A stretch of DNA of 64,000 nt from Brevibacillus panacihumi W25. GTDB taxonomy: Bacteria > Bacillota > Bacilli > Brevibacillales > Brevibacillaceae. The stretch is from positions 682,001 to 746,000 of the forward strand of contig NZ_KI629785.1 of assembly GCF_000503775.1 (NCBI RefSeq). The letters are read 5' to 3'. Positions 25,551-34,425 of this stretch are shown in pieces; the stretch's first letter is position 1, and every line of letters begins with the position of its first letter. Below the pieces are notes generated by a model. It was not told the DNA's origin and did not search any database. It was given only the letters and a program-made list of their open reading frames with translations. The translations under genes and the position numbers were made by a program.

Positions 25551-27131
25551 CTACTCGACAACCTCTACGTCATCCCAAATAATACGGTTGGAAATCGGAT
25601 GCTTTTTGAAATTCTTCAGTCCTCGGGTTGCTGTGACACTCTCCCTGACAAAGAGTGGAACCCACGGAGACTGCTCCACCAGGAAATCTTGGGCTTCCTC
25701 GTAAATTTTATAGCGAGCGTCCGGGTCCATCTCGATTCTTCCTTTTTGCAGCATGGCATCCAATTCATCCACTTCATAATGCAGACGGGTCGATTTCCCC
25801 TTGCCAAAGAGGAGGAAATACAAGATATCAGCATCGAACCAGCCGTAGCTCCACAGAATCATTTGGTGTCCGCCTTTTGGCGTTTGTTCGATGATCGCAG
25901 CCGATTCCTTGACGGTGATTCGGACATCGATGCCGACTTCCCGCAATTGGTGCTGAAGAATTTGCGCCACCCGCTGCATGACAGGCTCATTTTGCACCCA
26001 CATTTCCACGGAGAACGGCTTGCCGTCTTTCATGACGATGCCTTCCCCGTTCGTTTCCTTCCAACCTGCTTCCGCCAAGAGCTGTTTTGCCTTTTCCTTG
26101 TCTTGCGCATATTTTTTGCGGGCTTTCTCCTCGATCGCCGGGTTATGCCCGTTTACGACATCCGGCAGAGGACCGAAGACAGGCTGCGCTGCACCTCTCA
26201 AGGCCGTTTGAATGATCGGCTCACGATCCACTGCGAGGGCAATCGCCTGACGCACGCGAACATCCTGGAAGATCGGCAATTTATTATTCCAGCCGAGGTA
26301 ATTCATCACATAGTCCGATACTCTCTCCAATTCCACACCCGGCTCTTTTTCCAGCTCCTCGATGTATTGGAAGGGAACATCCAGCAGCACATTGACCGAG
26401 CCTTTCTTGAACTCCAGGATTCTCGTCTCATCATCAGGGATGAAGCGGAAGGTTACTTTGCTGAAGCCGGGAGTTCCTTTGGCTCCCCAATCCGCTTGTT
26501 CAAAAGGCTTGTAGACGACGGAATCCCCTCGCTTGACCTCCGTAAGCTGGAGCTGTCCGCCTGCGCTCGCATTTTTGTCGAAGCCTTCTCCCTGCTCGTC
26601 CAATGTCGATACATCCAAGGGCGCCAGGTAAGCCGAAGTGGCGTTGCTGAAGAACGGGGCATACGGCTCGCTCCACGTAACTTTGAACGAATATTCGCCA
26701 AGCACCTCGATGTTGCTGATCGAACCTGCATTTGTCTTGAACGGCGATTTTTCCAGGAATCGTTCAAACGATTTTTTGACTGCTTCGGCATTGATCGGTT
26801 TTCCTGAGTGGAAGACCGCATTCTCTTTCAGGTTGAAGGTAATCTCTTTTCCCCCATCCGCGACTTGATAATCCTTGACCAACCCCGGAACGATTTCCCC
26901 ATTCTCACTGCGTTCGAACAGCGTCGCGTACAGGTGCTCCGTCGCTTCCCCAATCGATGATGTTTTATGGACGTCAAGGGAATCCGGCTCTGAAACAACC
27001 GCTACAACAATCTCGCCTTTCGAAAGCTCATTGCCCTGCTCCGGGTTCTCTTGACTAGCTGGCGTACAAGCGGAGAAGAGCAGCGAAAGAACCAAAGCTG
27101 GGACCAACCAGTGTCTTGTTCTTTTTTTCAC
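25551..27131 (-). CDS. Peptide ABC transporter substrate-binding lipoprotein, set 2
   Basis: 526 residues with a GTG start behind AAGGGGG. Lipoprotein signal KKRTRHWLVPALVLSLLFSAC with the lipid-anchored Cys at residue 22, then an SBP_bac_5 domain (VKDYQVADGGKEITFNLKEN, VRQAIALAVDREPI). It is the first gene of operon A and shares its layout with the set 1 protein (16013-17623) but is clearly diverged, so the two transporters may take different peptides. Confidence 0.92.
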   Translation of the reverse strand: MKKRTRHWLVPALVLSLLFSACTPASQENPEQGNELSKGEIVVAVVSEPDSLDVHKTSSIGEATEHLYATLFERSENGEIVPGLVKDYQVADGGKEITFNLKENAVFHSGKPINAEAVKKSFERFLEKSPFKTNAGSISNIEVLGEYSFKVTWSEPYAPFFSNATSAYLAPLDVSTLDEQGEGFDKNASAGGQLQLTEVKRGDSVVYKPFEQADWGAKGTPGFSKVTFRFIPDDETRILEFKKGSVNVLLDVPFQYIEELEKEPGVELERVSDYVMNYLGWNNKLPIFQDVRVRQAIALAVDREPIIQTALRGAAQPVFGPLPDVVNGHNPAIEEKARKKYAQDKEKAKQLLAEAGWKETNGEGIVMKDGKPFSVEMWVQNEPVMQRVAQILQHQLREVGIDVRITVKESAAIIEQTPKGGHQMILWSYGWFDADILYFLLFGKGKSTRLHYEVDELDAMLQKGRIEMDPDARYKIYEEAQDFLVEQSPWVPLFVRESVTATRGLKNFKKHPISNRIIWDDVEVVE

Positions 27132-27274
27132 TTTCTAAAACCCCCTTTTATTTGATTTTTCAGTATATTCATAAAAATTTTACTTTTAATCATTCTATAT
27201 AGCCAATAAGAATCTTTCATGAGCATATAAAAAATAGTAATACGAGGAAAACAGACAAGTTTCGATAGAAGCAT
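27132..27274 (-). promoter_or_regulatory. AT-rich promoter/leader region of operon A
   Basis: A 143-base AT-rich gap upstream of the operon A GTG start. A TATAGAAT-like -10 is present on the minus strand, but I could not fix a convincing -35. It contains TGAAAAATC (27154-27162), shared with the palindrome in front of operon B. Confidence 0.4.
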
Positions 27275-27309
27275 AAAAAGCAGGAAGAGCGAACTCTCCC
27301 TGCTTTTTA
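27275..27309. terminator. Bidirectional terminator between AKR gene and operon A
   Basis: A near-perfect hairpin: AAAAAGCAGG-a-AGAG, loop CGAA, CTCT-c-CCTGCTTTTT. It lies directly behind the stop of the aldo/keto reductase gene and works on the minus strand for it; the A and T runs allow either direction. Confidence 0.85.
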
Positions 27310-27312
27310 TAC

Positions 27313-28281
27313 CTATCTTTCTTCATTCAATTCGAGGTTTAGCCATTTGCATTCATCTGGAGACAAGGAGAGTTGGAGGGCCGTAAAGCAGTCGCGCAGT
27401 TCGGCAACCGTTTGCGGGCCGATGACAGCACAAGTGGGAAATGGTTGGTGCAATACATAGCAAAGAGCAATATGATTCGGGGTATATTGGCTTCCCTTCT
27501 GCTTCGCCAAGGCTTCAGCTCTGCGATAACGTTCCCAGTTGTCTTGGCTGTAATAGACTCGTACGATGTCTGCATTGGTTTTAACTTCAGGAGAAAAACG
27601 TCCTGTGAAAAAGCCGGTTGCCTGAGAAGCCCAGGAGAATAGAGGCATCTGCGTACGTACATGCCAGTTCTCGTAATCCTTGTCGATATAGACGGTGCCG
27701 GGCCAACGAGGTTCGTTCGCTTTCGCCAGGCTAAAAGACGGACTATTTAGCACCAGCCGCTTGTAGCCCTTTTGATCCGCATATCGATTCGCTTCCTCGA
27801 TCCTGCCATAGCTCCAGTTGGACACTCCCGCACGCTTGATCCGGCCTGCCTGAATATGCTCTTCCAGCATGTCCATCAATTCGCTGACAGGCACAGATGT
27901 GTCATCGCGATGAAGCACGTACACATCAATGTACTCTACTTGCAATCTCTCCAAGCTTTCCATGAGATCGCGAGTAATCTCCTTGGCATTTACCCTCTTG
28001 ACCGAGGCATCATGTGTACCGTCTTCTGCTACGAAATGATGGCCGCCTTTGTCGACGATCGTGATTTGATCCCGATTTTGCCGGGCTTGCATCCATTTTC
28101 CAATCATCCGCTCACTGGCTCCCCTGTTGTACAGATGAGCAGTGTCTAGCGTGTTTCCGCCCAATTCGACGAAAGTATCCAGCATTTCAAAAGCAGCTTG
28201 TGGATCGGTAGATAAACCGGACGTTCCCAAAATGAGTCTTGAAACGGCTTTGTCCAAGCCTGGTACCTCGATACCTTTCAT
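27313..28281 (-). CDS. Aldo/keto reductase
   Basis: 322 residues, AKR (beta/alpha)8 fold. The catalytic tetrad is visible: Asp46 (NTLDTA), Tyr51 (HLYNRGASE), Lys78 (VDKGG) and His124 (VLHRDD). The C-terminal PNHIALCYVLHQPFPTCAVIGPQTVAELRD region binds NADPH in family members. The substrate is unknown. It is a single gene between the D-peptide operons and the TctABC island, with its own terminator. Confidence 0.88.
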   Translation of the reverse strand: MKGIEVPGLDKAVSRLILGTSGLSTDPQAAFEMLDTFVELGGNTLDTAHLYNRGASERMIGKWMQARQNRDQITIVDKGGHHFVAEDGTHDASVKRVNAKEITRDLMESLERLQVEYIDVYVLHRDDTSVPVSELMDMLEEHIQAGRIKRAGVSNWSYGRIEEANRYADQKGYKRLVLNSPSFSLAKANEPRWPGTVYIDKDYENWHVRTQMPLFSWASQATGFFTGRFSPEVKTNADIVRVYYSQDNWERYRRAEALAKQKGSQYTPNHIALCYVLHQPFPTCAVIGPQTVAELRDCFTALQLSLSPDECKWLNLELNEER

Positions 28282-28402
28282 TTCAACCTACTCCCTTACA
28301 CGTAAACCTGTTTTGAGCACATTGCGAGGCCATAATCCCTCCTGGAACAGAGGGCACTATGACGTATGGGCAATCTTAGATGGAGATGTCTGTCAACGAT
28401 TC

Positions 28403-29914
28403 TTATGCAGATTTTTTCGAGAATTTTTGAAAAAGCTGCTTCGTCATTTTCTTGTACATGTTGGTCTGTGAGAGCAGTGTAAACAGGACAAAGAGAGTCA
28501 GGATCAAGCTGATCGGATGGACAAACAGACTGGATACGAAGCCCCAAACGCTGCCTTCTTCCGTAATGATCGCTCTGCGCAGATACACATCCATCTGCGG
28601 TCCAAGAATAATACCCAAGACCATCGGCCCAGTCGGGAATTTGTACAGCTTGAGCAAATATCCAATGACCCCGAAGGCAATCATCCAGTAGACATCCGCA
28701 ACACTGTTATTAATTCCGTAAGAACCAATTACGGTAAAGAAGACGATGATGGGCATCAGAATGTACTTGGGAATCAGAATGACTCTGGCAAAGAAGGAAA
28801 TCGCAGAAAGTCCCCAAACAATAATGAAGATTAGAGAAACGAGTGCTGCACCCAGAATGACCCAGAACAATTCTGGAGTTTCCACCATGAGCATAGGACC
28901 TGGTTTCAGACCGTGGATGGTCATGGCACCGATCAAAACAGCTGTAACCGCATCTCCCGGAATTCCCAAAGTCAACATTGGAATCATAGCGCCGCCATTT
29001 GTAGACATAACCGCTACCTCAGGAGCGACGAGACCTTCATAAGCGCCTTTCCCGAATGGACGTGTCGGGTTTTTCACTGTCTTTTTGGCATGATCATAGG
29101 CGATCAAGGATGAGATTTCTCCGCCGGCGCCCGGCAGAATTCCGACAACAACCCCAATAATGGCTGTCCGGATTGTAAGAGGCAAAAATTTGATCAAATA
29201 GATGAGAGGAGGCAGTATTTTTCCGATGATCACATCGGCTTTTACTTTTCCCAAATTGTGCAATTGGACGAATACTTCTGACAATCCAAACAAGCCTAGC
29301 ATACACGCGATATAGTTGATGCCGCTTTTCAATTCCAGATTTCCAAAGGTAAAGCGTTCTACACCAGTCAGGGAATCCATCCCCACCATGCCAAGAGTCA
29401 CACCGATGCCAGCCACGAAAATGGCTTTTGCCATAGAACCCTCACTAAGCCCGCCTACCAGAAGCAATCCGAGGAACATGATCAGGAAGTAGTCTCGTGC
29501 AGCAAAGCCAAGAGCCAGTTCTCCCAAAAACGGAGCAGCGAGAGCCAGGCACAAAAGACCGATCGCTCCACCGATCACAGCGTAAATCGTCGTAATCCCG
29601 ATAGCGACGCCTGCTTCCCCTCTTTTCGTCAGCGGATACCCGTCAAAGGTATGTGCCAGCGAAGAAGCCGAACCAGGAACGTTGATCAAGATAGAAGAGC
29701 GTGCTCCGCCGTAAACACCGCCGTAAAACACGGCAATCATCGTGACGATCGCTGGTATGGTGTCCCACGTATAGGTTAGTGAGACCAGTAGAGTGACCGC
29801 CATCGTAACCGACAGCCCAGGCAAAAGACCTTTTACGACGCCAAACAGAGTACCAAGAGCGATCAGGAGCAGCAGGTGTAAGTCCGTAAAAGGTACTAAA
29901 ATCTGATCTAGCAT
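28403..29914 (-). CDS. Tripartite tricarboxylate transporter, large permease TctA
   Basis: 503 residues with about 12 hydrophobic segments. TctA hallmarks near the N-terminus: GLLPGLSVTMAVTLLVSLTY, and GGVYGGARSSILINVPGSASS with the following FDGYPLTKRGEAGVAIG; a second copy of the pattern appears mid-protein (VGILPGAGGEISSLIAYDHAKK, LTLGIPGDAVTAVLIGAM). With TctB and TctC it forms a cation-driven importer of carboxylates. AAGGAGTG precedes the ATG. It is the last gene of the carboxylate operon. Confidence 0.94.
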   Translation of the reverse strand: MLDQILVPFTDLHLLLLIALGTLFGVVKGLLPGLSVTMAVTLLVSLTYTWDTIPAIVTMIAVFYGGVYGGARSSILINVPGSASSLAHTFDGYPLTKRGEAGVAIGITTIYAVIGGAIGLLCLALAAPFLGELALGFAARDYFLIMFLGLLLVGGLSEGSMAKAIFVAGIGVTLGMVGMDSLTGVERFTFGNLELKSGINYIACMLGLFGLSEVFVQLHNLGKVKADVIIGKILPPLIYLIKFLPLTIRTAIIGVVVGILPGAGGEISSLIAYDHAKKTVKNPTRPFGKGAYEGLVAPEVAVMSTNGGAMIPMLTLGIPGDAVTAVLIGAMTIHGLKPGPMLMVETPELFWVILGAALVSLIFIIVWGLSAISFFARVILIPKYILMPIIVFFTVIGSYGINNSVADVYWMIAFGVIGYLLKLYKFPTGPMVLGIILGPQMDVYLRRAIITEEGSVWGFVSSLFVHPISLILTLFVLFTLLSQTNMYKKMTKQLFQKFSKKSA

Positions 29915-29926
29915 GATTCACACTCC

Positions 29927-30439
29927 TTACGAAGGAAACACAAAGTGGAAGACATAGACGAAAATGTAGTAGAAGCCTACAGCAAATACTGCGGAGAGGA
30001 TCAGGCTTCTGAGCACTTTTTCCCTGCTGAGCAGAAGCATTGCTCCAAAGAGGAACAGGAAAGAGAGAACCATAAAGTTGAAGTAATTCATCAGGACTGC
30101 AAACAGGACAACCAGCAATGTAAATAAAATCAAGCGTATGTTAATGCCTTTTTGTGTAATGTTCTCAACTTCATACATGTCTTTCTCTAGCTCTTCATCA
30201 TCTTCATTTCCTGCAACCGGTTTTGGCGCCTTGTCCTCTTCTTGCGCAGAAGAGGGGGATTGAACCCCTCTTCTGGCAATCATAAGAGCACTGATGAGCA
30301 TGACAGCGCCAACTAATGCGGGAAAAAAGGCAGGAGATGAAGGATCAAACACGCTCTGTCCTTCGATGTTAAACGACATTGCCACAACTGCAAGACTGAG
30401 AACAATCAGGAGTGTAGAAATATATTTTCCCGCTACCAT
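29927..30439 (-). CDS. Tripartite tricarboxylate transporter, small subunit TctB
   Basis: 170 residues with four hydrophobic segments (about 8-25, 38-55, 100-130, 140-165) and a charged acidic loop in the middle (QEEDKAPKPVAGNEDDEELEKD). The pattern and its position between tctC and tctA identify it; the sequence itself is poorly conserved, as is normal for TctB. Confidence 0.85.
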   Translation of the reverse strand: MVAGKYISTLLIVLSLAVVAMSFNIEGQSVFDPSSPAFFPALVGAVMLISALMIARRGVQSPSSAQEEDKAPKPVAGNEDDEELEKDMYEVENITQKGINIRLILFTLLVVLFAVLMNYFNFMVLSFLFLFGAMLLLSREKVLRSLILSAVFAVGFYYIFVYVFHFVFPS

Positions 30440-30448
30440 GTCATCACC

Positions 30449-31510
30449 CTAGTTCTTTTTCTCGATGTTCAGATCAGCCGGACTCACTTTCGCTGCACCA
30501 GCATCTTGCAGCAGCCATGCTGTAGTAGACTGCCAGTCTTTCCAGTACTTCACAGCTTCATCACCAGAGATACCTACAGAAATGGCACCAGAGTTTTTCA
30601 AGAAGTCTTGGAAGTCAGGATCTTGTTGAGCTTTTGCAAAGATGTCAACCAAAGCTTTTTTCACGTCATCTGGAGTGTCATTTTTCGCCCATACGCCATA
30701 GAAAGGTCCCCATGGGAGGTACTTCTTCATATCAGGCAGTGTTTCCACTACAGCAGGAACGTCTTTCAGTTCTTCGATTCTCTCATCATTGATGACAGTC
30801 AAAATTTTTACTTTTCCAGCTTTAGCGTTCTCAATCGCAGCAGGCAGCCCCAGAACTGTCGCATCCAGGTGTCCTCCAAGCAAAGCAGTCAGGGAAGGAC
30901 CGTCTCCGTCAAATGGAACCATGTTGTATTCGGTGTTGGTAACGGTTCCAAGCATGGTCGTGACAGTGAAAGGAAGTCCTCCTGGTCCGGTAGAAGCCAT
31001 TTTCACTTTACCAGGATTCGCTTGCGCATCCTTGATCAGATCTTCCAGGGAATTGTATTTGGAATCACCTGGAACAACGACAGTCGCGATACCGCGAGCC
31101 AGAATGTTTACTGGATAGAAGTCTTTGAAATCTACGTCAGAGATTTTCATTACGCCGTACAGGGCAGGGTTCTCAGCCGCAAACAGGAGCGTGTGGCCAT
31201 CTGCTTTTTTGTCATGTACGTATTGCGTTGCGATCGCGCCCGTAGCACCTGGCTTGTTGGTAAGAACGAGAGAGCCGCTTTCCATGTACTTCTCAGCCAG
31301 AGGTCCAATTTTGCGGGACATGGTGTCCAACGCTCCACCTGCACCCCATTGAACAACACCAGTTACTGTGCCGTTCGGGAACTTAGCGCCCTCTTGGGCA
31401 GCTTGCGGCTGTTCGGACGGAGCAGCTCCGCCGGAGGAAGTGCCTTGCGAGCAGCCTGCCAATGCCAGCATGCTGAAAGCGATTACAGAAATCATAGTCT
31501 TGCGTAACAT
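30449..31510 (-). CDS. Tripartite tricarboxylate transporter binding lipoprotein TctC
   Basis: 353 residues. Lipobox ALAGC (Cys at about residue 19), Ser/Gly linker, then the Bug/TctC fold: VQWGAGGALDTMSRKIGPLAEKYM, NKPGATGAIATQYV, the carboxylate-binding region and PWGPFYGVWAKNDTP near the C-terminus. AAGGGGG precedes the ATG. The 107-base AT-rich gap upstream holds TATAATATAAT on the minus strand, so an internal promoter is possible. Paralogue of the orphan TctC at 41723-42763. Confidence 0.93.
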   Translation of the reverse strand: MLRKTMISVIAFSMLALAGCSQGTSSGGAAPSEQPQAAQEGAKFPNGTVTGVVQWGAGGALDTMSRKIGPLAEKYMESGSLVLTNKPGATGAIATQYVHDKKADGHTLLFAAENPALYGVMKISDVDFKDFYPVNILARGIATVVVPGDSKYNSLEDLIKDAQANPGKVKMASTGPGGLPFTVTTMLGTVTNTEYNMVPFDGDGPSLTALLGGHLDATVLGLPAAIENAKAGKVKILTVINDERIEELKDVPAVVETLPDMKKYLPWGPFYGVWAKNDTPDDVKKALVDIFAKAQQDPDFQDFLKNSGAISVGISGDEAVKYWKDWQSTTAWLLQDAGAAKVSPADLNIEKKN

Positions 31511-31617
31511 AAATGAAACCCCCTTATTTTAATAGATCTAAAAATTTTATTAATTTGATTATATTATAGAAATCTGTTTTTTCTACTTTTATTTTCTTTT
31601 TTATTATGAAGATTTTT

Positions 31618-32058
31618 TTAATCGGCAATCGAAGCAATCGCTGCACGCAGTCCAAGCAGGTAGCTATCGACTCCAAAACCGCAGATTTGCCCCTTGGCGA
31701 TTTCCGCAAAGACAGAGTGGTGACGGAACGGTTCGCGAGCGTGAATATTGGACATGTGAATCTCAATGATCGGCACGGTCAGGATCGCCAAAGCGTCGCG
31801 CAAGCCGTAGCTGTAGTGCGTCCAGGCTCCTGCGTTGATGATGACGGCATCCTTCTCTTCCTGGAATGCCCGATGAATGCGCTCAACCATCTCACCCTCG
31901 TGATTGGAGTGGAAAAACTCGACTTCCACACCCAGTTCCTTGGCGAGTGCTGTCATTTTTTCATTGATTTCATCCAGCGTAACGGTTCCATATTGTACCG
32001 GATCACGCTTGCCAAACATGTCATGATTGATGCCGTGCAGCATTAGAATTTTTTTCAT
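31618..32058 (-). CDS. aroQ: Type II 3-dehydroquinate dehydratase-like protein
   Basis: 146 residues, the usual length of the dodecameric type II enzyme. Conserved active-site features: Arg18 and Tyr23 in GKRDPVQYG, Asn75 in INAGAWTHYS, His81, His101 in EIHMSN, and Arg108/Arg112 in AREPFRHHS. The N-terminal signature reads LHGINHDMFG instead of the usual LHGPNLNLLG, so substrate or rate may differ. Set in a transporter/dehydrogenase operon, it fits a catabolic (quinate/shikimate-like) role better than aromatic biosynthesis, but this is inference. AGGTGATAG precedes the ATG. Confidence 0.8.
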   Translation of the reverse strand: MKKILMLHGINHDMFGKRDPVQYGTVTLDEINEKMTALAKELGVEVEFFHSNHEGEMVERIHRAFQEEKDAVIINAGAWTHYSYGLRDALAILTVPIIEIHMSNIHAREPFRHHSVFAEIAKGQICGFGVDSYLLGLRAAIASIAD

Positions 32059-32068
32059 ATTCTATCAC

Positions 32069-32926
32069 CTATACTTCAACTAGTTTTTTTTTATCGAGGG
32101 TATCTTGCTCTTCGCGAGGGTGCTTGGCGAAGTATTCCTTGGCTGTAACCAGACACTGACGGGCGAATTCCGCGTACCCCAGTTCCTTGGAACGTTGGGT
32201 ATTCGGCAGTTCGATGGAGCAAGGAATCTCCGGAATGCGGTTCACGATGCTTGCGACATCAATGCCGCCCTCGCCAACGTACAGCCGGGCTTCGCGCAAG
32301 ATATGCGTCATTTCTTCCTTGGATGTCGGGATTTCGGCCGGGGCATCACACAGGTGAAGGAAGCGGAACCATTCGCGTGGGACGGCATCCAGATCCTCTA
32401 CCTTGTCTTGAGAGCGATGGAAGTGATGCATGTCGAGCATCACACCTGCATTATCCCGTTTGACAGTATGCAGAACATCCAGAACCCCCGCGAGAGTAGA
32501 AACGCTCGCGATCGGCACGAATTCCAGCTCTACCGTAAGCCCCAGAGGTTTCGCCAAATCACAAAGCTCTGCAAAGCTTTCGATGGCAAAATTGCGGTCA
32601 TCCGTCCAAATGCTGCTGAGAACATGCCGTCCCCCTAGTTCTGCTGCGGATTCCATCGCAGGGAGGTATCGTTTGGGGTCAAGACCGTCATAAATGCGGG
32701 CCAATTCGATATCGAGCAGCTTCACGCCTGTATCCGACAGCGCTTTCTTTGTCTTTTTCATCAGGTCAGGGTTGTCGGATAAAGAGTAATTTGGTTCGCC
32801 AGGAAGACCCATGTAAATGGGTCTTAGACTGACGAAATCATAACCAGCGCGCGCGGCAATCTCAATCATCTCATCTGGCGGACAGCCCAACACGGTCAAG
32901 TAAGCTAGGGAAAATTGTTTATTCAC
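32069..32926 (-). CDS. TIM-barrel protein of the sugar phosphate isomerase/epimerase family
   Basis: 285 residues from the GTG at 32926, chosen because GGAGG lies at the right distance; an ATG 42 bases upstream lacks a site. AP endonuclease 2/xylose isomerase-like fold (COG1082): GYDFVSLRPI, VKLLDIELARI, LTVELEFVP, AGVMLDMHHFHRS and CSIELPN, with the Glu/Asp/His metal ligands in the expected strands. Relatives include isomerases, epimerases and 3-dehydroshikimate dehydratases; next to an AroQ-like gene the last is an attractive but unproven option. Confidence 0.75.
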   Translation of the reverse strand: MNKQFSLAYLTVLGCPPDEMIEIAARAGYDFVSLRPIYMGLPGEPNYSLSDNPDLMKKTKKALSDTGVKLLDIELARIYDGLDPKRYLPAMESAAELGGRHVLSSIWTDDRNFAIESFAELCDLAKPLGLTVELEFVPIASVSTLAGVLDVLHTVKRDNAGVMLDMHHFHRSQDKVEDLDAVPREWFRFLHLCDAPAEIPTSKEEMTHILREARLYVGEGGIDVASIVNRIPEIPCSIELPNTQRSKELGYAEFARQCLVTAKEYFAKHPREEQDTLDKKKLVEV

Positions 32927-32973
32927 CTTGTTGTTTCCTCCATTCGCGTGATAGTGGATGCCAGGCAAAACGT

Positions 32974-34404
32974 TTATTTTTCAAGCTCAGGATCGTAGAA
33001 CTCGCCGAACAGCTCTTCATCGGAAGGTTTGTCTTCCGGGATCGGACGCGATACCCAAGTGGTATTCATGTAGTGCTTCAGGTGGACGTTCTCGGATACG
33101 ATGTTGCCTCCCCATGTTCCGCAGCCCAGGCTGGACGTCATCGGCATGCCGTTGTTGAACGCTCCCGCATTTGCTTTGGATTGTGGCTGGCGCACCATGA
33201 TCCGGCTTACTGGCGCAGCCAGTCCCAGGCGATGGATGTGATCGTCGTTGAAGGAGTAGATTCCGCAAGAGTGGCCTTTTCCACCCACTTCATAGATCGC
33301 GCGCATCATATCGAGCGCATTTTCAAATTCGCCTTCATATTTGTACACAGCCAGCAAGGTTGTCAGCTTCTCGCCGGAGAACGGATACTCTTTGCCGATT
33401 CCGTCGCCGTGCACGATGATGAATTTGCGGTCTTCCGGGATGGAGAAGCCTGCCGCTTCCGCCAGTTTTTGCGGAGCCAGCGCTACCGTTGTTGGCAGAC
33501 GATGTCCTTCGTCATCCCACATCGCTTTGCGCAGCATTTCTTTTTCTTCATCATTCGCCAGGTAGCCGCCGACTTTGACCAATTGCTCCAGCATCTCATC
33601 AAAGATCTTGTCGCTGATGATCAGGTTTCCGTCTGCAGAGCAGCCAGAACCGAAGTCGGAGGTTTTGCTCAGCATGGTGTTGCGTGCCGCATCAGCAGTA
33701 TCGGCTGTCTCGTCGATGATCATGGTTGCGTTCCCAGCCCCTACGCCGTATGCGGGAGTACCGGAGCTGTACGCGCTTTTCACCATGTCTTTTCCGCCTG
33801 TCGCCAGAGCGAGGTCAGCACGCGCCATCAAGGCTTTGGTCATCGGGATGTTGACGTTGGTCAGGCATTGCAGGATGTCGGCTGGTGCGCCTTCTCTCTC
33901 CAATGCTTCACGCATCAGGCGAACAGTCTCATAAGAGGTGTTCTTGGAACGCGGATGCGGAGAGAAAATCACGACGTTGCGCGCTTTGATCGCATAGATC
34001 GCGGTGCCTGCCGGAGTGAGGTCCGGGTTGGTAGTCGGTACGATCGAGGAGATGATTCCGACTGGCTTCGCGTATTTGACGATTCCCTTTTCCGGAATCT
34101 CTTCGATGATGCCGACGCTTTTCTGGCGCAGGGCATCGCGCAGAACTCCACGGATTTTAAAGCGCTTGTTCATGCGGCTTTCCGGATCGCCCAGACGGCT
34201 CTCCTCGATTCCCATTTTCACCAGGCGTTCAAATGTTTTTTTGTTGGCGACTGCCCAAGCAACCGCTTGGCACAGACGGTCTACGCGCTCCTGGTCGTAA
34301 GTTTCGATGATGGCCAGCGCCGCTTTTGCCTTTTCAAAAGCTTGATCCAGCTCTTGCTGTTGTTCTGGTGTCAGTTCGGTTGCTCTTACTTTTGTCTCTG
34401 CCAT
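32974..34404 (-). CDS. CoA-acylating aldehyde dehydrogenase (SauS/EutE-like)
   Basis: 476 residues. NAD-binding and active-site blocks of the acylating ALDH group: PVGIISSIVPTTNPDLTPAG, VIFSPHPRSKNTS, ALATGGKDMV, YGVGAGNATMIID, and catalytic Cys255 in SDFGSGCSADGN; the end is SLGCGTWGGN. These resemble sulfoacetaldehyde dehydrogenase (acylating) SauS and the AdhE N-domain. The enzyme should convert an aldehyde to its acyl-CoA with NAD(P)+ and CoA. The TPP enzyme gene just upstream could supply the aldehyde by decarboxylating a 2-oxo acid. AAGGAGG precedes the ATG. Confidence 0.85.
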   Translation of the reverse strand: MAETKVRATELTPEQQQELDQAFEKAKAALAIIETYDQERVDRLCQAVAWAVANKKTFERLVKMGIEESRLGDPESRMNKRFKIRGVLRDALRQKSVGIIEEIPEKGIVKYAKPVGIISSIVPTTNPDLTPAGTAIYAIKARNVVIFSPHPRSKNTSYETVRLMREALEREGAPADILQCLTNVNIPMTKALMARADLALATGGKDMVKSAYSSGTPAYGVGAGNATMIIDETADTADAARNTMLSKTSDFGSGCSADGNLIISDKIFDEMLEQLVKVGGYLANDEEKEMLRKAMWDDEGHRLPTTVALAPQKLAEAAGFSIPEDRKFIIVHGDGIGKEYPFSGEKLTTLLAVYKYEGEFENALDMMRAIYEVGGKGHSCGIYSFNDDHIHRLGLAAPVSRIMVRQPQSKANAGAFNNGMPMTSSLGCGTWGGNIVSENVHLKHYMNTTWVSRPIPEDKPSDEELFGEFYDPELEK

Positions 34405-34425
34405 CTTTCTTTTTCCTCCTTGAAA

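Noticed and set aside
25599..26807. A 402-codon plus-strand open frame opposite the set 2 binding-protein gene
   Set aside because: Antisense shadow of a well-supported lipoprotein gene; no start signal or recognisable domain.
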